Shown here: positions 58,633 through 64,000 of the stretch, in pieces
How positions within the stretch are numbered: position 1 is the first letter of the stretch
How the letters are laid out: each line of letters begins with the position of its first letter
Assembly (NCBI GenBank): GCA_037074705.1
Contig: CM073595.1
Location: forward strand, 51,703,639-51,767,638
Reading direction: 5' to 3'
From: Zhengitettix transpicula
Taxonomy: Eukaryota; Arthropoda; Insecta; Orthoptera; Tetrigidae
DNA length: 64,000 nt
Notes under the pieces: model-generated
The model's input: the letters and a program-made list of their open reading frames with translations, nothing else
Told to the model about the DNA's origin: nothing
Databases searched by the model: none
Position numbers and translations under genes: made by a program

Positions 58633-59997
58633 CATAATAGGCCACTGTTTCATTCAACACTCAAAATACGCTTGATTTCAAAACCAACATTTATGCGATT
58701 GGTACCACTCTATTGTGCATTTATAGAACTATAAAGTGTTATCATTATATTTTTAATTTGTTATTCTGTTAACAAAACATGTATTAAAATTGTTGACACG
58801 TGGAGACTGGGCATCCATTTTGCCGCGGCCATAGTGTCACTGATATGAAGATGTCAAAGTATGCGTGTACGCTGATAATTGTCCTTTTCGTTGCGAGGCG
58901 GAAAGTTGTCGAATTATCTGAGCCTGAGTTGAGTAAATGCAATTGCAATGGAGTTACTACGTCAACCCCAGCACTAATTGGCATTACTTGGACGCCTTTG
59001 TACACAACCCATATTTTACCACACTTATTAAAATTTCGACCTTGTAATTAGCAGCCAAAAAAGATGGTTTTAGGCAGCAACTTTCAGTTTTATATGTTTT
59101 GTCTGTTACGTCGTTTAAGCTGAGACAAAATGTGAATTTTTGGTGTAAAATAAAGACTGCTTTTATGTTTAACTTTGAATTTAGTTTTCCAATGGGTAGA
59201 ATCGATTTTAGTTCAATAATTTAACCGACACTAAACAGACTTGATCTAGGATTCAGCGAGTACTCTTTCTAGCTTTCCGCAGAACGTCTCAAACTTCATA
59301 AATATTTCTCCAAAGGATTTATTCAAGTTTAATTCGCAGAGTGTGGACTGCTTTTAAGAAGAAAAATCTCTCCGTCTCTTCTTTGTGAGTGTGCGTCTCA
59401 TTCATTATTTATTTATCAGTAATCGATCCTCACACTACCATAAAACTGTCTTCTCTAAACCCCTGAGACGTTTCTTATTTTTAAATTATAAACATACAGG
59501 CGTCTTAGCATTCACTTAAAATATTCTTTTATTATTTTTTTTGTCCGCTTCGTTGTGGTAAGAACCTTTTAAAGAAACTGCTAGAGAAGTTATTCGTGAT
59601 ATAATAATGGGTTCTTTATGACGTTGCTTCCGAACTGTGTAGTTAATTTCTGGCTATTTTCTTCCTGTCCTACTCTTAAAGTTTAGTGAAACTATTTTAA
59701 TTGTATTCCTAGTAATTAGAAAATCGTCCGGAACTCATCCAGTTACAGAAATCCCGTAAAATTTTCGTAGTACCTTTATTGGGAATTTAAAACTGAGTTA
59801 ACGTCAAATTTTAACAATAAAATACTGGAATTTTGGATCGTTGTTTCATGGCTATAGAGAATTTTTCGTTGAATAAATTTAAGTAAAATTGCGTATTTTA
59901 ACACTCCCGAACAAATCGCAAAGTGCAACTGACAAATTTGTAAGCCTGAGGCGCGCTTTTAAAGTTACGTGTCTTGCCACGTGATATTCAGTGATGT
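58633..59997. other. No gene seen
   Basis: AT-rich sequence. A somewhat GC-richer piece at 58790-59050 has an 83-codon frame from a GTG with no recognised domain; I do not call it. Confidence 0.5.
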
Positions 59998-61938
59998 TTT
60001 GCATGTATATATATTTGTTTGTGTGTATGTTCCTTATACAAATCTACACTGGTGGAGCAAATTTCCACCAGGAAACAAACACTGTCGGGGTGAGACACGT
60101 CTACCACCCCCAGGAGAGGGGGTTGAAATATTTAAACATGTTAAAACAGACGATATTTGAGTCTGATAAATATTTTTAGGGGTCAAAGAGATTGATATTG
60201 TTTCCACCGATGTAATATGAGTATAATTTTAACCCCTTACAGTATGGGAAAGGAGCGCCGTTAGGGGTGGGGGTGGACGGGCTTTACAAGAAAATAACGC
60301 GAATACAACCAAGATTGGAGTCAAATCCAGGGTAACGGATGTCAGTGAGTTTAATTATGACATTCAATTGGCCATTCAATCCCCAGGGGGTGTAGGTGGA
60401 CGGGGATGGAATTTTTGAAACATGTTAAATGGTCGATATTTGCGTGGAATAAATAATTATCAGCGTGAATTACGTTGATAGTATTCCTACCTATGTTTTT
60501 TTTTAAAATTTCAACCCCTTTCCGTATGAGTACGCATAGGGTTAGGGTGAAAACCTCCAAACTATCCAAAACAGTCGATGTTTTAGGCGGATAAATGTTT
60601 TTAGGGGTTAAAGAGATTGATAGTGTTTCTACCGATGTTGTAGGAGTATAATTACTATTATACATTTTCTATATCCTGATTGACTTATTATAACCACTTG
60701 AGAAAATTCAGATCTGGATTGAGGCGTCATATTGGAACAAATTAGGCTGTTTGTGAGCGAAGATAGGAAACCAGGAAATAAACTCATAAATTTAAAAACT
60801 TTTTCGACATCGATGCCGTGGCGTTAGTCAATCTTCCGGTCAAATTATTATTAATAAAAAAACGTTTTTGTAACCCCAGACGTCATCAGGTTTACATGTG
60901 CAGTAATAAATAATTAATCAATTCATATTAATTGGATTGATAATATTTCTATCGAAGTTGTATGTGCAAAATTTCAACCCCTTTCGGCATGAGAGGGAAT
61001 CACGCTTAGGGATGAGTGGACGGGGTTTGAAATATTCTAACATGCCAAAAATACCGATAATGGAGTCGGAAATAAATATTATTAGGGCTCGTTGTTATCT
61101 GTGTAAAATATCAACCCTTTACGGCATGGGAAAGCAGCAACCTTAGGGGTTAGGGTGGACGGGCGCTACAAGAAAATAACGCGAATATAACCATTTTTGG
61201 AGTCAAATCCATGGCTCTGAGTGTAATTATGACATTCAACTGGCCATTTAATCCCCAGGGACGGGTACAGTCGGGGGTGGAAATTTTAAAACACTCCATT
61301 GAGGATGATATTTGCGTTTAATAATTATATTTATAATTAATTAGACTGATAATATTTCTACGACTTTTTTGTGTATAATTTCAACCTCTTTTCATGTGGG
61401 AGGGGAGCACGGGTGGGGGTGGAGGTGGAGGGCAGTTACAAGAAAATCACACTAAAACAACAGAGATTCGAGAGAAGTCAAGGTTACAGATGTCACTGAA
61501 TTTATATATGACAAACTGGGTAGCGCGCGGAGGTTGGTAGGGGTGAGAGGGTTAGTCGAACGTGGGCGGGGGTAGAAATGTTCAAAAATGTTAACTTGTC
61601 GATATTTACGTCGAATAAATGAGACGCATAATTCTAAATATATTCTATGTATAATTTCAACCACTATAGGCATGGGAGGGGAGCACGCTTAGGGGTGGGG
61701 TTTGGTGAAGCGTTACATGAAAATAACGCGAATAGACCGAGATTCGAATCAATTCTTGGGTTACGGATGTCGCTCAGTTTCATTATGACAAACTGGGTTT
61801 TGCTCGGGGTTGGACGGGGTTAGAAATCTTCAAACAATGCAACCGGCCGATAACACATTTAGGGATAGGGGTCGAGTTGCGTTACATAAAAATAACGAAT
61901 AAATCGGGGGGTTATGGATAAATGACATCTCGGACAAA
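59998..61938 (-). repeat. Modular repeat 'B', copy 7 (minus strand, long)
   Basis: On the minus strand it ends at the left with a GTTTGTGTGTATGTTCC tail and a terminal-type monomer shortened by an internal deletion (AAATTTCCACCAGGAAACAA joins two normally separate parts). It contains the shared block at about 60660-60890 (inverted relative to 34328-34550 and 32690-32838) and several internal monomers, and it begins at the right with ATGACATCTCGGACAAA. The first 20 or so bases of the CTAGCTG start are lost. Confidence 0.8.
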
Positions 61939-63410
61939 GTGTCTATTTTTGAATAATTGTAATGTGATAGTCCTTAGTTAGATGGCCACAGCGTCGCGGA
62001 AGGTAGGACCTTTCTGTTCTTGGTAATGTTTAACAACCAGCAACTGCAAAAACACTCGTGGCTGTGGGACGCCGAAGTTCTTGTAAACACAAACGCTGCG
62101 GGCCGTACGTGCATACTAATTACTATATTACGTTTGTGCCCCTTGACGGGGAAACAGAGGTTACAAGATCGACATTTTCGAGTGACACGTAAATTGGCCG
62201 TCTCTGAAAGCGTCATTGTGCCTGCCAGGGTGACTAAATTACCGCTTACGTCTATTACGCCAATTAAAGACGACGCAATATATTTTTTGAATCCTAAGTG
62301 TTGAGATAAATAATTATTCTTTTCAATCTGCCAACACAGAATACAAAATGTTATATCTTTGACTGTGTACGAGCTTTGTTTCTTGTTGTGTCTTGTTGTT
62401 CATGTCAGTGTTAGATGCACAGTCAAGTTTCACGTGTTCCAAGATCAACAGCTCGTGTGCTCCGTGTATTATACATTGATCCACGATTCTCTCTCAATAC
62501 TAAGAGGTGCGTTTATTTTCTATCTCCGTGCGAAGTCATAATTTAAGATAATTCGAAAGATAACTTGGATTTAAGGAATATGAGGTGGACATACTTAGAA
62601 CGAGTTATGCATTGGACGACTAGAAGCTGGAATTTACCAAATTGAAGATTCGAGGCGAGTAAGTAACAGAATTATAAATAACGATTCAACAATATTATGT
62701 AGGTGCATTGTATTCTGAGGAGTGAAGATAAGATTATTATTTAATTACATAAAAACATTAATTTGTGCATACGGTGTGAAATTAATAATTTTCCTGAGAG
62801 CCGATTTAAGCTATTGTATAATTTTAAACCAATTATTGGAAGAAAAAAAATTTAAGGCAATCGTAAAATACAAATATTGTTGACAAGGAGACAGCAGGTC
62901 AGATCACCGTAAGACGGAAAACGAATGGAAACGCTGAATGCGAAAGTAAAGGTTAAAGGTATTGGAGATTTTCAATAAGGTATTCGCAAAACGCATCAGT
63001 CCAAGACAACGCTGTCGACGTTTCTTAAATTGAGAGAGGAAATGGAAGTAAATTCTTTTCGTGTTGTACTGTAAGAAAATGAAACATTATATTATATCAC
63101 ATTAATATTATATTAAAATCAATATTTGTTTAATTATCGCAGTTTATATGGTAATGCTAATGAACGAAATGACTTCAGATTCAATCAGTAAACGAAACAG
63201 GTGATGTAAAATTAATTCCAGATGTTTGATATAAAATGCTTCGAGTATTTAGTTTGTTTTTCTATCCATTAAAATTTAACACCTTTAATTTTATAAATGT
63301 CCGTATGTCTTTTCTGATGGATTTAACTCGTTTCATTTTTATATAAATGTGTGTTTCGAAAGAATCATTAGATTTGACATAAATATATATATTTTGAAAA
63401 ATAATCCCAA
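61939..63410. other. No gene seen
   Basis: A GC-richer pocket at 61975-62300 has overlapping ORFs on both strands without a recognised domain. A frame at 62359-62541 begins with a hydrophobic run but starts at a TTG. The remainder is AT-rich and unassigned. Confidence 0.5.
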
Positions 63411-64000
63411 TATATATAAAAATGAAATATATCTGTGTGTCCCCCATGCACTACAAAACCATTCATCCGATTGTGATGAAACTTGGGTGACCGCGCAGGT
63501 TTTTGTCGCGTTTGCGAAGCGTTAGGTTACGTTCAAGGGGAGCTCAGGGGTGAAATATAAAAACATGCAAAAACGGCCGATAATAGCGTCGATTAATTAC
63601 TTTTCGGAGCCAATATGTTTAATTGTTTCTCTCCAGATGTTTTTAGTGTATACTTTCAACCCCTTTAAGCGCCGATAAGGGAGAGGGTGGAGGGGCGTTA
63701 CATAAAGTAATGAATATACAACGGAGACTGGTGTTGAACCTGGGGTTATGGAAGTCACTGAGATTAATTCGGACATTTGCTATACTGTAGTTCAGCTCCT
63801 ATGAGCGGGGGTGAAACAAATTTATACAAAATGTTACTTACTATCCAGAAACAAACAACGAGGACTTACGAGGATTTACAAACATTCCTAAACGGCCATT
63901 ATTAGCGTCGAATAAAACGATTTCGGTGCCACTCATATTGATAGTGTTATTCTAGGATTTTTAAGTGTATAATTTTAACCCCAAAAGACAAGGGATAGAA
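63411..64000 (-). repeat. Dispersed repeat 'C', copy 3 (cut by window end)
   Basis: It opens with ATATATCTGTGTGTCCCCCA and CATCCGATTGTGATGAAACT and runs through the same blocks as 46871-47600 (TTTGCGAAGCGTTAGG, AAACGGCCGATAATAGCGTC, GTTTTTAGTGTATACTTT, GGAGACTGGTGTTGAA, TTACTTACTATCCAGAAAC). The start end lies beyond the window. Confidence 0.75.

Noticed and set aside
62359..62541. Hydrophobic N-terminal ORF as a small secreted protein.
   Set aside because: It starts at TTG, has no ATG in place and no supporting exon.

Overview
The window looks like genomic DNA of a TE-rich, AT-rich insect, probably one with a large genome. A hemimetabolous or polyneopteran lineage is my guess and rests only on intron size and repeat style. 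The evidence is a beaten-path (beat) family immunoglobulin gene split over tens of kilobases, a Tc1/mariner element, tRNA-derived SINEs, a decayed LINE reverse transcriptase, and many dispersed repeats that begin with CTAGCTG-GCCCGG and end in ACATACAA/TTTTATTTATAAGATT tails.

The only host gene assembled with confidence is beat-like, on the + strand. Its five coding exons are 9402-9607, 27032-27167, 46548-46681, 52421-52649 and 52715-52782. All junctions are GT-AG and the phases agree (1, 0, 1, 0, 1). The joined product is about 256 residues: two Ig domains followed by a Pro-rich linker and a hydrophobic C-terminus typical of a GPI-anchor signal. The exon with the start codon and signal peptide was not found and may lie left of the window. 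Introns are 17.4 kb, 19.4 kb, 5.7 kb and 65 bp.

Left of beat (1-9.4 kb) are two diverged copies of one repeat (121-992, 4222-4925), a copy of a second family (1170-1966), a broken LINE reverse transcriptase (2700-3065), a SINE with a 10-bp target duplication (3843-4091), and a possible Cys-rich terminal exon of another + strand gene (5216-5435), tentatively PLAC-like.

The introns hold inverted-repeat elements (16436-16634, 18344-18692, 51318-51652), a twin CRE-like site (20402-20420), and a dense block at 32-44 kb. That block contains several copies of a modular repeat built from roughly 280-bp monomers. One copy has expanded into a 281-bp tandem array (37751-39384), followed by two TGT...CA-ended repeats next to TA microsatellites.

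Right of beat are an inverted-repeat element (56002-56130), an unassigned GC-richer stretch, and a complete mariner (57332-58630) with TA duplications and 28/29-matching terminal repeats. Its 355-codon ORF is unbroken, but the first catalytic Asp is replaced by Gly. The rest is an inverted copy of the modular repeat (59998-61938) and a repeat cut by the window edge (63411-64000). I did not find a clearly new gene system. The most unusual items are the modular 280-bp-monomer repeat family, the intact but catalytically altered mariner, the recurring inverted-repeat core, and the candidate Cys-rich exon.
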